Below are positions 11,611 to 22,699 of a DNA stretch of 64,000 nt, piece after piece (the first letter of the stretch is position 1; each line of letters starts with the position of its first letter). The notes under the pieces are model-generated. The model was given only the letters and a program-made list of their open reading frames with translations, had not been told where the DNA came from and ran no database searches. Position numbers and translations under genes: made by a program. The stretch is from NCBI GenBank assembly GCA_963971225.1, contig OZ020267.1, positions 122,753,891-122,817,890 on the forward strand. Reading direction: 5' to 3'. Origin of the DNA: Melieria omissa (Eukaryota > Arthropoda > Insecta > Diptera > Ulidiidae).

Positions 11611-12660
11611 TTTGGATCGAGGCTTTTTTGATTCGATTTAGAATAACACTGAGGCGCATTTTGCTATTTACAAACATTCAAGAAAATTGCTTAGACCTGC
11701 GCAAACAGTGAAGACCTGCTAAATAAAACGCTTCACTGGGTTTCAGTGTCGGATGCCGCATTTGGGTGAATTCAGTGAGATGGAAAGTGGGTTTTGCGAG
11801 ATTTTACTGTACCTTAAATGCCTTATCAGTGTTTACTTGTGTATGAAAGAATTTGCGTTTTTATAATTTATTATGTCATTTTTAAAAATGCCTTTTGAAG
11901 CCAGCGCGACGTCTGATTAATTCAAATTACAAATTAATGACAGCGGCAGTTTTCAAACATACATTTGCAAAAATTGAGACACTTTATTTTATGTTTTTGA
12001 ACATATAAAATGTTTCTGATTATGCATATTTGTCATATTATATTGAACATATAAACATTTCAATTAGATAAGTAAAAATTGTTTTCTCTATCGAAATCAA
12101 CTGAACAATTTAAACATTTTTATAAAATATATAGCAACAATAAAACGAAAGAGTTAAATATTGAAATCAATGTCTTATAACATAAAATAAACGCAAATCT
12201 TATGGGGAAAATTGTTATTTCTTTGAGTGTGTGTGCATGACCACTTAGCATTATTAGACTGTTCGAATAGTACATATCAGTCCACAGGTCACCAAAACAT
12301 TAACTTTAAACATGGGACTCAAAGCTGAGCTTGCGATGTGTCTACCTATGGCCGTGCAAAACGCTCTACATACTGTTTGGAATTTCATTCAAAAATAATC
12401 ATATCAGCAGTTTTATATACCTACTATAGTTTGTTATGCATGGACGCCGATTCGAATTCTACGCTGTCTTATCGCCTTAACCCTTAACTGCAAGAGAGCA
12501 CAAATTTCATTTGAGCGATTTGAAACAGTAAGAAATATCACTAAAGTTTTATAAAAGTTTGAAATTGCGACTAAATGTTGGTTAATTTTTGTGATAGTCA
12601 TTTAGAGTTTTCGCAAGTAATTTTTATTTGGAGATGTCAAGTGCGAGGTACTTTTGTGAT
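11611..12660. other. AT-rich DNA, no gene seen
   Basis: The promoter of secreted gene B should lie in the first few hundred bases; no clear TATA box is seen. The remainder is AT-rich with no recognised coding or repeat ends. Confidence 0.4.
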
Positions 12661-12664
12661 TTAA

Positions 12665-13390
12665 GGGGGCTTTCCCGTTTTTCGGTTTCAAAAAAATCGT
12701 TTTTGTTTTTTACAGAAATCGATTTATAAATACCATAACAATATGAAGCCAAAGTTTCATAATGAAATATGCAATAGTTTTGAAGTTATAGCCAAAAATG
12801 TTTCGGCGCGCACAGCCTCGCGTACGCTTTAAAAAAACTTTAATCGCGTTTTCCTCGAAACCATGTTTTTGTGACGTTTTTTACACTTTTTTTCGGATCT
12901 AATGAACCGATTTGGATAAAACTGAATTTCACGTGTTCACAAATGAATTCTCTATCGCACATCATAGGATTTTTTCAATATTGTGAAATTTCGATTTTTA
13001 ACAACACTTTTAGTACCAAAATTTTGCAAAAAAAATCGATTTTTTTTCAAATTTGCGCCAAATTTCACCAAGCTGAAATTTTTCAAAAATCCTCCGATGT
13101 GCGATAACTAAAACTATGTAATTAATGAAAATGATGGTCAATTTGATTTCAGATAAACCGTACCCGAGAAAAGTGTAAAAAACTGGGAGTATGTTTTCCA
13201 AACAAGGCAACATAAGTACTTGGCAAGCCGGCGGCCATTTTGTTTTTTTTCCAAAAAAAAAATTTTTTTCAACTCACTATTGTAACAACAAACAAAATAA
13301 AAAAGAATTACAACATTTTATCAAACTGTCTTTCCAAAATTAATTCTTGAAAAACACCTAATTTTTCGACGAAAAAACGGGAAAGCCCCC
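12665..13390. mobile_element. TTAA-flanked non-autonomous DNA transposon, GGGGG-ended family
   Basis: The tetranucleotide TTAA lies directly outside both ends (12661-12664 and 13391-13394). The inverted ends share GGGGGCTTTCCCGTTTTT. There is no coding frame. Internal sequence around 12830-12870, ACTTTAATCGCGTTTTCC, resembles 46730-46745, ACTTTAAACGCGTTTTCC, inside the second TTAAGGGGG element at 46035-47274. The TTAA target is that of piggyBac-type elements, though piggyBac ends usually start with CCC. Confidence 0.7.
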
Positions 13391-13568
13391 TTAAAAGAGC
13401 TCGTTATTAAAAAATTGATTATTAGAAAATTTTTATTTAAATCAAATCAATTTTCTTGTTAATTTTTCATGTCAAAATTGATACAATTTGAATTTTTCTG
13501 AAGCAAATATGCAGAAAGATTTTCAAGATTTTAAAATACAAAAAGACTGCTGCAACTAAGACTACATA

Positions 13569-15207
13569 CAGCTGCGGTCAAAATAATAGTAGTACGCATA
13601 CAACGAAAAGAAAATTAAGAAAAATTAATCTGCTTTTTTTACAAATATTTATTTTATATTTTTTTTAACAAGTTATATGTGCTAACAATGCAATCATAAA
13701 AGAAAACTTAAGAATTAAACTCAGTTTGGTTTGATTTAAATTAAATGCGTCAAAAGCTCCAAAATATGGACGGTCAAAAAAATAGTAGTTCGCTTTACTT
13801 TCATAAAAATTAAGCAACAATTGTGTTTCATTTTAAAAGATTTTGTGGTTAAATAGTAATAACGTAATGTTTCTTCAAATTAGTATTTAGTTGCGTGACT
13901 GTTGTTTGGCTATTACTGCAGCACAGAGCCGATGCATTGAAATAACCAAATTTTCATATCTTTCTCTAGGGGCGTGGTCTACTGCTTCTCAAAGTTGATT
14001 ATTATTTAATAGATTATTGTGAGCAACTGCTCTCTTCACGTCACACCACAAATTTTTAATTATATTGAAGTCTGGTGATTGTGCGAGCCATTCCATAACC
14101 CTAATCCTGCTTTTGCGAAGCTCCTTTCATGCGACCTTTCTTGTATGCTTTCGGTTATAATCCTGTTGGAAGATCCAAAGCATTGGCGTTTTTTCACGGA
14201 CATACGGTGGCACGATTTCCCGCAAGATTCGTACACATACACATCGATCCATCGTTTTCTTGATCAAATAAATAGCGCCACCTCCATAAAACGTAAGACA
14301 TGCTCAATAAATAAATGCATGTCTTACGTTTTATGGAGGTGGCGCTATTTATTTGGCATACGGTTGCACGATTTCCTGCAAGATTCGTACACATACACAT
14401 CGATCCATCGTTTTCTTGATCAAATAAATAGCGCCACCTCCATAAAACGTAAGACATGCATTTATTTATTGAGCATGTCTTACGTTTTATGGAGGTGGCG
14501 CTATTTATTTGATCAAGAAAACGATGGATCGATGTGTATGTGTACGAATCTTGCGGGAAATCGTGCCACCGTATGTCCGTGAAAAAACGCCAATGCTTTG
14601 GATCTTCCAACAGGATTATAACCGAAAGCATACAAGAAAGGTCGCATGAAAGGAGCTTCGCAAAAGCAGGATTAGGGTTATGGAATGGCTCGCACAATCA
14701 CCAGACTTCAATATAATTAAAAATTTGTAGTGTGACGTGAAGAGAGCAGTTGCTCACAATAATCTATTAAATAATAATCAACTTTGAGAAGCAGTAGACC
14801 ACGCCCTTAGAGAAAGATATGAAAATTTGGTTATTTCAATGCATCGGCTCTGTGCTGCAGTAATAGCCAAACAACAGTCACGCAACTAAATACTAATTTG
14901 AAGAAACATTACGTTATTACTATTTAACCACAAAATCTTTTAAAATGAAACACAATTGTTGCTTAATTTTTATGAAAGTAAAGCGAACTACTATTTTTTT
15001 GACCGTCCATATTTTGGAGCTTTTGACGCATTTAATTTAAATCAAACCAAACTGAGTTTAATTCTTAAGTTTTCTTTTATGATTGCATTGTTAACACATA
15101 TAACTTGTTAAAAAAATACAAAATAAATACTTGTAAAGAAAAGCAGATTATTTTTTCTTCATTTTCTTTTCGTTGTACGCGTACTACTATTATTTTGACC
15201 GCAACTG
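13569..15207. mobile_element. Tc1-like palindrome: two transposase 3' halves in inverted fusion
   Basis: TA dinucleotides flank the ends (13567-13568 and 15208-15209). The ends read CAGCTGCGGTCAAAATAATA on the left and CAGTTGCGGTCAAAATAATA, reverse complemented, on the right. Nearly the whole 1.64 kb is one inverted repeat centred near 14388, so both strands encode the same decayed piece of a Tc1-type transposase: a WIFQQDYNRKHT segment, then SPDFNIIKNL. Stops interrupt it. A smaller hairpin unit (GCGCCACCTCCATAAAACGT and its complement) recurs within the centre. Autonomous function is lost, but the ends are intact and could be recognised in trans. Confidence 0.85.
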
Positions 15208-15333
15208 TACATCTAATGACTTCTGTCGAAGATGCGGCTCCTAGGAGGAGGAAGAGACTGGTCTCCACCGGTTGTGTCAGTGTCCAGAAGAAGACATATG
15301 TTAAGTTTCTCGGCTGAGTTTATGTATCATAAA

Positions 15334-16742
15334 CAAGGTGGCACAAAAGTTCTCACCCAGTGGTTTTTTCTAATTTGTTTTCGAATGAATAAGTAGGAAG
15401 TACAGTCTGTCCAGTAGAAGCGTGACCGTCGTAACTTGGAAACTATTTGTCCGATTCGTCTCAAACAAACTGCATTTTATGCGTTTATAATATTTATTGT
15501 ACGCAATATTTTTAATAACAGGTATAGTCACCGCCATTCGCTATTATGGCATCAAACCTGCGACCCATACTTTACGCTAAGTTCTGAGCAAGTTTCCGAG
15601 GCAATCGACTCCAGATCAGCAGAATTTGTCTCGATAACTGTTTTGTTGCTCATATAGTTTTTCCTCTGAGTTTCTGCTTTACTATTGCCCACCCATTTTC
15701 TATCGGGTTGGCATCAGGCGATTGTGAGGGCCAATCTAACACTTCCACCTCATTTTGCTGTTTTCACTCAGCACACATTCGGCTGCGATGTTTGTGGTCG
15801 TTGTCTTCTTGTATAATCCAAGAGAGTCCTCTTCTCCTGAACATCTCCGCAGCTGGTGGTAATAAAGCTTTTTCATAAATTTTGTTCATCAAAACCGCGT
15901 TCAAGTTGGTCGTTATAACGAAAAGTCGCCCAAATCCTTTTTCTGAGAAGCAGCCCCAAACATGGATCTTTACTGGGTCTTTAGCAGTTCGTTGGAACAA
16001 TCGGTTGATGGCGGCACACCGAGATCGATTTATGCTACTATTTGCCCAAAATTGGGATTCATCCGTAAATATTACATTATTCCAATTCCGATCTGAATTG
16101 GCATAAGCCCAGGTAAGCCGTTTTGAACGTGTGATGATGAGAGCAACAGTTTTTTCAATGAGCTCCGGTATTTAACGTCGGTAGTTCTTAAACGTCCTCG
16201 AATCGTCTCTTTTGATATTTGAACACCAGTTTTCTCTAAAACTGCTTTAACTTTACGCAACGATAAGCCCGGCTTCGTCGCAAACAAATCAATGATCTTC
16301 TTGTCCTGTTTTGGGGAGGTATTTTTTTCAAGGCCCCGCCCAGCCAAATCGTCGACATTTTTTGCTTCAATAAACCGATTCCTTCTCTTCGTTATGAACG
16401 ACGTCGACTTCTTCATATATTTCGCTGCAGCTAAACGTGACATTTACGGCCCTCTAGGGTGTAGACAAAGGAATACGGCTTCAAGTCGCTTCTCTCATGC
16501 GGAACTCAATTTGTTAAAACACCGTGCACTTTGTAATTGTTTCACGAGACTGACCAGTTTTGCAATGCGTATTACAAAAATGATGAGGCTACTTAGGTGC
16601 ATTCAAGTTTTTTTGATATCGGTACTCTAAGTGACAATTTGGTCGATCACGCTTCTACTGGACAGACTGTATATATTCATTTATTCGTTCATAAACAAAT
16701 TAAAGCCAAAGAACACTGGGTGATAACTTTTGCACTACCCTG
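15334..16742. mobile_element. MITE interrupted by a Tc1-like element
   Basis: The left part at 15334-15402 begins AAGGTGGCACAAAAGTTCTC then ACCCAGTG. The right part at 16670-16742, reverse complemented, begins CAGGGTAGTGCAAAAGTTAT then CACCCAGTG. Both continue into matching TTGTTT and GAATAAAT sequence. Joined, they form a TIR-ended element of about 140 bp. The Tc1-like element at 15403-16669 sits in its middle. Confidence 0.7.
15403..16669 (-). mobile_element. Tc1-like transposon with broken transposase
   Basis: TA flanks both ends (15401-15402, 16670-16671). The inverted ends share CAGTCTGTCCAGTAGAAGCG. The minus-strand transposase begins MSRLAAAKYMKKS near 16443, with a helix-turn-helix region and the GRGLEKNTSPKQDKKI linker. 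It then runs on through FTDESQFW (first catalytic Asp), IIQEDNDHKH (second Asp) and WPSQSPDANPIENGW (the Glu that completes the triad) near 15720-15750. Frame is lost near 16080, between the paired-like domain and the DDE domain, and again after about 15764. All three catalytic positions remain recognisable, so the copy is recently dead. It is inserted in the MITE at 15334-16742. Confidence 0.88.
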
Positions 16743-17117
16743 TAGAAGGCTGCCACCTCAACCTAACCTAACCTAAGGGTTGCTTCAATATGACATGTGT
16801 GCTAATTGTTGCTTTTTGAATATTGAAATTTGACTACATGTTCATTTCTAGTGACCTCGAAAAAAAAAGAAATTCAAGACTGCCTTAAGAAAATGTAGGT
16901 CGAATTTACGGATGACTAAGCGGGGATTTCACGAGTTTTTGGTTTTTAATTTAGGATAGTTTTAGAATGAACAACTGTTATTGATATGTGACATATGATA
17001 CAATTTTCAGCCCTTTTTCAAAGTAATGATACTAACTAATATCTGTTCGTTTCGATGTACGTATTCGATGAGAAACGAAATCGTTAAAAAAAATGCCCAT
17101 GTCCAGAAAGAAATCTT
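16743..17117. other. AT-rich spacer
   Basis: It contains a short CCTAACCTAACCTAA run near 16757-16775. No gene is seen. Confidence 0.4.
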
Positions 17118-17655
17118 AACCCTTATGCTATTTTGTTGCCACATGCTAACATACTTTGTGGACGTCTGCATCCTCTATGGTTGCAAGCATAAATTTTTTT
17201 TGTTGGTACTTATAATAGTTTTAGGAAAAATACGAAATTTATAAACTGAATATTTAAGTTTAAAGAAGAGAAGTATACACGTTTTTTTAATGGTATATCT
17301 TGACAAAGTAAAGGAAGAAGAAGCAGAAAAATTTAGATAACTTTTTAATTTGACGTTTTTGTTTTCAATTTAGATGCTTTATTTTTTTTTTATTTTAACT
17401 GAAGTAAATTAAGAAATATTCAAATTTTCGTTATGCGTAAAAATTTTTATTTTTAAGTAATTATATTTATAAATATTTCAGCCACAACGATGTGGTTGCT
17501 CTCATAGAAAAACACTCTAAAACACAGGGTCCGAGTATACAAATTAAAAAATGTCTTATGGAATGTTGCTAATATAACCACATAGAAGCGTAAGATGTAA
17601 AATTGAACATTTTAACTTTCCCCAGTAAAAACCTGTAGCGAAAGGGTTACAAAAC
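17118..17655. mobile_element. TTAACCCTT-ended MITE
   Basis: The left end is TTAACCCTTATGCTATTTTG at about 17117. The right end near 17635-17652 contains GTAGCGAAAGGGTTAC, an inverted match to AACCCTTTCGCTA. The left 350 bp is homologous to 36672-37015, with shared GCTATTTTGTTGCC, CTTTGTGGACGT and AAGTATACA blocks. No coding capacity. Confidence 0.6.
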
Positions 17656-18759
17656 TAAACTGCAACACTAAAATGCATCCTTTGGTTAAACCAAACTAAC
17701 TAAACTTGCTAATTGATCAAAAACTAAACCTTCGTTTTGAGTAAAATCACAATTTTTCACAATACTTTACACAGGTTTAGAGATTTCATAATTCTTCTTT
17801 CTGTGCAAATTTCAGAATCTCGATTTATAGTGCCGTCCTGAGTGAAGAAGAATTGCTGCCAGCATGCCCACTATTTATAGAATTCGTTGGCGGCGCTTGT
17901 TTTTGTAGTATGAAAATCGCGATTTCAGTTAGTTTATTTGGACCATTATTAAGAAAACGGCAGCGTCTGCCTTGGACGCGCAACAATGTTTCGGGTATGA
18001 CACGTTGGAAGTGCGCAACTGTACACCTGAGCGGAATACAAATTTGATTTGAAGCCGTGTGTGAAAATGGCACGTTCGCGCGCAGGGATTTCATGGATGG
18101 ATGATGCGATATGAATTTTGGTTCGCTGCTGCGGACGTGTTGTTTGCGTTCACTGCTCATTTTAATCCTTAAGTGCACTGCTCATTTAATAATTGCAATC
18201 TGCTTGGTAGTTGAGTATAGATGAACCGGTTAAGAGCGATGTGGGCAGAATACTGCTGGTCATATGTTTGTTTTTTGTTTTAAGAAAATTCCACCTAAAC
18301 TTATATTCGGGACGGTGTCTTGCCTGTTTTTCTCGAAGTGGTAAGTGCCTTTATTATTCAATAATAAGACTGCATTGAATTCGGGATGGAATTACTTTTC
18401 AACCAGGTACGGGGTCCATAGCACAACGAAGTTAAGGTAGGTCACGAATCCCAGCAAGAAGGGCAAGTTGGCTCATTGAGAATGAGTCCTCACCCATGCT
18501 GCATTACGATGCGTTGTCTCACTGTGGGGCGACACTCATGTCGCTGTCTTCTCATCAACCGATCTATCAGGAAACCTTGGACCCTGCTTAACTCCTACGA
18601 TCAAGGCCATGCGTTTCAAACTGAACGCGGCGACTCACACGAGTCAAAGACATGCATGGCGATATATCCGATGGCAACTGCGCATCAGAATCAGAATCGT
18701 TTTGGGCCATTTTATTAGGCACACCCACTTAAAGGTTAAGTTTGAAGAAGAGCTTTTTT
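17656..18759. other. Unannotated unique-looking DNA
   Basis: Composition is mixed, with open frames on both strands at 17825-18178 and 18476-18718. None shows a domain, a signal peptide or splice support, so I leave them uncalled. Confidence 0.35.
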
Positions 18760-19660
18760 CCGTTTTTCAGCGCGTTTCGATGGAGTGATGCGCGCAGACG
18801 CCACTTTAGGTACGCTTGCTGCCGCCACAGCGTGTCTGAGTACAACTCAACACTCTGCGCCGCTTCCCAGATGGTTCGCTTGTGCCGTTGTGGCCACAAT
18901 CAAATACGCGCATGCACGCCTTGCGCCATTCGACTGCTTTGCAACGCGCACAATGTAAACGACATCAAATGATATCTACGACGAGCATCGCCTTTGACCT
19001 TGAATGCGCTGGAATGCTGCCATGTGCGGGCGTTAGCCGGCGGACGGCGCAATGAAGCGATCCCATTTTCAGCCTCGAAATGCAAACAAATTACACAGAG
19101 CGGTGTGGCGTTGTGGCGTCGTGTTGGTGTTGTCTTATTCAACACAACTTATTGCAAGCTGCAATGTTGCGGTTATGAGTTGATGTGGTTGGCTACTTGT
19201 GGCCATAAAAATGATGAAATACTTTCATTAATTTTAAGAGCGCACCAAATGACCGACAACCAAAAGCGACAACCGACCCAGAGCGATTGCTCCGTGTTGC
19301 CTCTAATGCCATGAACTCCTCGTAAAGAGTCTGGCCGCTGTTTCTGTTGCTGTTGCTGTGGCTGTGGCGGCCGCAGCTACCTCGGCGACTTCTAATTGCC
19401 AAACTTAGCAGCCCGCAGTTTACACTAAATGCTCGAGCAGCAATTGGTAACGAAATTGCTGGCTGTGGTTTGATTTAATTTACGAGCACGTTCGCCTGCG
19501 CATCCGTTGCGGTTGCGGTGGGGCGGCGCGCATCTCGACGTTAAAGTGCCGCCGTCCCTGTGCTACATTCTTCTCGGAATTCTATGTGCCGCGTGATGGC
19601 CAGTGCCGGCGCTCGTTTGGCAGCGGTAGCCGTCAAAGATTGCGATAAATTTATTTAAAT
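18760..19660. promoter_or_regulatory. GC-richer block, candidate enhancer
   Basis: A GC-rich, repeat-free block. A GGCCATAAA site (complement of TTTATGGCC) lies at 19201-19209. The sequence after 19630 turns AT-rich with homeodomain-like TAAT motifs. Inferred to be regulatory DNA in the Wnt10 region. Confidence 0.3.
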
Positions 19661-20220
19661 TAAATTATGACATTTTCCTCTCTGACAGCTTCGATGATTT
19701 AATAGAAGCGCAAATCAATCAAACACATCTAATTCAAGGCTAATTTCTAGCGTGTTTTTTATATTGCGAATTTAATCGCCTTAAACGTTGCGCACATTTC
19801 CCCCAAGCACCCAATTCCGCTGCAATTAAATTTTCATTCACCGATGCTTGCTGCTCTTTTTGCAACTTAGCATTCTTGTTGTTGGGTTTGTTTCTGATGG
19901 GTTTTTTGTTGTTTATTTTTGTGGTTGTCTAGCGTGGAATTAATTTCGCGGATGCTTTGTTTGATTTGCGTGCTTGGAGCGCGGAGTTGCTCGCGGAATT
20001 TTTGTGGCGTTTGTAACGTCTAAGCGAAGGAGCAGAACTTCGTGTGTTTTAATTGTTAAGCGCTCTCAGAGAAGAATGTTTCATGGTGGTTTGTAGAAAA
20101 AAACTTTCCTAACATAGAACGTTTGCCAACGCTTCCTTGGGTGTAGGGCAGTCCGGTTTTAACCTCAACCTAACTTTATCTCTACTGTTGAAATACATCC
20201 TTTTACTACCAATGGGAGAC

Positions 20221-20783
20221 ATATCGCACAAGCACTACAAAAGTGACACAACTCAAAATTTTTGATTTTTCAGGAAACGCAAAAAACTGTTTTTGAGCTA
20301 AATAAACATTTTTTTTAAATAACAAATAGACCGTTCAGTTGGAAGAATTTTTTTTAATTTTACACTAGAAAATCCAAAATTTTGAGTTGTGACTGTTTTG
20401 ATGATATTTTAATTCAATAATTACGGAATTATTTTAAGTTATGTCACTTTTGCTGAGTTTTATAATTATAAATGATAGTTAAAAAGTCGAAAGAAATATT
20501 TTGAAAATTCGAAATTAATTTTTTTTTTGAAAATGTATACTAAGATTGTCAGAACTTTGCTTAAAATTAACTTCAACAAAAATTTATTTCGTCAAAAGTG
20601 ACACAATTTGAGTTAGGACTCTTTTGCATTGAGCAGCAGCGATCAAATAGCATCAAAATTCTTACATGAAGAGAGACCTAACTGTATTTTTGCAACAGTT
20701 AACAACAACAAAATATAATATATACCTTTTGCTTATTGGTACAAATTTTGAGTTGTGTCACTTTTGTGGTGTGTGTGCGAATA
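20221..20783. mobile_element. TIR element with GTGACACAAC ends, copy 1
   Basis: The left end is ATATCGCACAAGCACTACAA followed by AAGTGACACAACTC. The right end, reverse complemented, is ATTCGCACACACACCACAAA followed by AGTGACACAACTC. Subterminal repeats of AAGTGACA continue inward. No coding frame. Related copies are at 28807-29275 (reverse, truncated) and 45727-45833 (short). Confidence 0.7.
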
Positions 20784-21039
20784 TTAAAAATATATTTGAT
20801 GGCAACATATTTCGCATAAATAACACAAAAACAAATACATAAAAATTACAAGCTAAAAATTACGAGAGAATTCAGCAAACATTAAAGTGTATTTTTTTTT
20901 ATAAAAAATATTATATCACATATGTATGTATATTGCTCGTGTCCACTGGGATAAACAAAAATACTGACGTAAACTCGACTTGTTAATAAATATTGCATTA
21001 AATATCAGTTTTTCCTTCAACTTAAAATGCGATGTGGCA

Positions 21040-21114
21040 TCGGCCAAAAAAAGGGCGATGCCGATCCCAATTTTTATAGCAGATACTAGCCGATGCCGAT
21101 TAATCGGCCGGACT
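21040..21114. repeat. ATCGGC-rich palindromic repeat fragment
   Basis: Degenerate units of GCCGATGCC and CGATTAATCGGCCGGACT. It matches the complete palindromic copy at 55381-55479 and the repeat at the right edge of the window, and probably represents one end of a small MITE. Confidence 0.5.
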
Positions 21115-22207
21115 GTATATATGTAACACATAAATTTACCACAGCTTTAACCGCATTGATTCTCTCTAAATGTAGTTAAAATTATTTTCATTGCATATAA
21201 TTTTTTACTGACAGTTGTATAACACAGTACAATAAATTTAAAGAATATTACTGGGATCGATTTCTATCACATTCCATTCAAAAGATGACCATATCTGTGA
21301 TCATATGGAAAAGTAGCTTAAGTCGAAAAGTCAAGTTTGAAAACTATGTGCACACAAGTTGTTCCTGTTAGGGTAAACAGTAAACACACATAATACTTAT
21401 TGTTAAAAAAAAACAGGATTTTTCAAACGGCATGAAATACATTTAAGCGTCTTGACTTCTATAAAGCTCGCAAGGCAATAACTCAATTCTCTTTTATGTC
21501 GACCTATGTCGAGCTACTCTTCTATATGATCACAGATATAAAGGAATCCTATAAGGTTTTTGACAGATTGTCTAAGTTTTTCTAAAGTGATTTAAAAACT
21601 ACGCTCTTGATGTGGTTTCTATAAAATATATCTTTCAACTGACGGGTTACAAATCTTGAACAGCAGATAAAGGAGGAAAAAAGCCCCGTTTCTCTCTAAG
21701 ACAGCCACCTTCCCTGCGCTTATGTATTACAAAAAACAGAATTTTACCTCGATTCAAACATAAACAAACTCAAAGTTTTATTCTTTTAAGCAAAATTAGA
21801 TGAAAAAGATATAAAAAAATTTAAATAACCTGAAGATCGTTAGCCGTTACATTCTATTGGTTACCTTTACGTTACGTTAATGAAGTCTAGCAAATCATTC
21901 TCCAATGAAAATATTTATTATGTCACAACTTTATCTAATTTGAGTTCTAACCCATCTAGACTTTTATTTGTTTCGGTGTAAATCTAAATTTAGGACAAAT
22001 TTTGTTTTCGAAAACCTTTAGTAAAATTATTAGAGAGATATGTTTGAACAATATTTTAAGCCATTAACTCTCACTTTTATGGGACTTTTTGGCCTTTTCT
22101 TGTTCAGTGCCTAAGAACTCATCTTTGGAGTGGGATTAGAGGTTAAAGTTAAAATGTTGTACAAAATGTTTACCAAAAAATTATTTTAGGAGGTTTAAGG
22201 ACACTAA
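21115..22207. other. AT-rich DNA, no gene seen
   Basis: No coding or repeat ends are recognised. Confidence 0.4.
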
Positions 22208-22219
22208 TCAACACCGAGT

Positions 22220-22545
22220 CAGCCGCCGTAGCTCAGCTGGCTAGTGCGTTGGGCCGCGAGTCAAGACTCCGCGAGTTCAATACTCCGTTGCTGCTAACAC
22301 CGAAAAAAAAGAATAAACAAATTTTTTATTTCGGCGGCTGTCCTCTCAGCAGGAAATGGCTAACCTCTGAGAGTAAAATTGCCTATGAAAAAGCTCCCAA
22401 CTCGCCGTTCGGAATCGGCATAAAACTGTAGGTCCCTTCCAACCTTGTAAAAACATTCGCACGCACAGCACGGTTGGTTGCGGGTAGCTAAGCCTTAGTC
22501 TCGTAATCGGGCTGTCGTGCCAGTCAAGTACAAGAAGAAGAAGAT
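22220..22545 (+). mobile_element. tRNA-derived SINE with intact target duplications
   Basis: The head contains polymerase III box A-like TAGCTCAGCTGG at about 22229-22240 and box B-like GAGTTCAATACTC near 22272-22284. Downstream comes a non-tRNA body with CCTCTCAGCAGG and CCTATGAAAAAGCTC, and the 3' end is an AAG triplet tail. The 12 bases TCAACACCGAGT stand on both sides (22208-22219 and 22546-22557), a perfect target duplication, so insertion is recent. A diverged copy lies on the minus strand at about 47465-47705. Confidence 0.88.
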
Positions 22546-22699
22546 TCAACACCGAGTTATAAGTGAAAGTTTTTTCTAATTATAAATCCTAAGCAATTCC
22601 AGTCTATTCTGTCAACGCAATTTAGTTACAATTTCGATGAATATGAAAATATTATTTATTTATTATTCTCAAATTTCCACTTAGTAACTTATTTAGTGA

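Noticed and set aside
14079..14697. Two 167-codon frames on opposite strands with nearly the same protein
   Set aside because: They are the same sequence read twice because the region is a palindrome. The peptide includes antisense of the transposase and is not a gene.
17825..18178. 117-codon minus-strand frame
   Set aside because: No domain and no conservation clue; a frame of this length is common by chance in this window.
22228..22300. A tRNA gene
   Set aside because: Box A and box B-like sequences are present, but they head a longer body with AAG tail and target duplications; it is a SINE.
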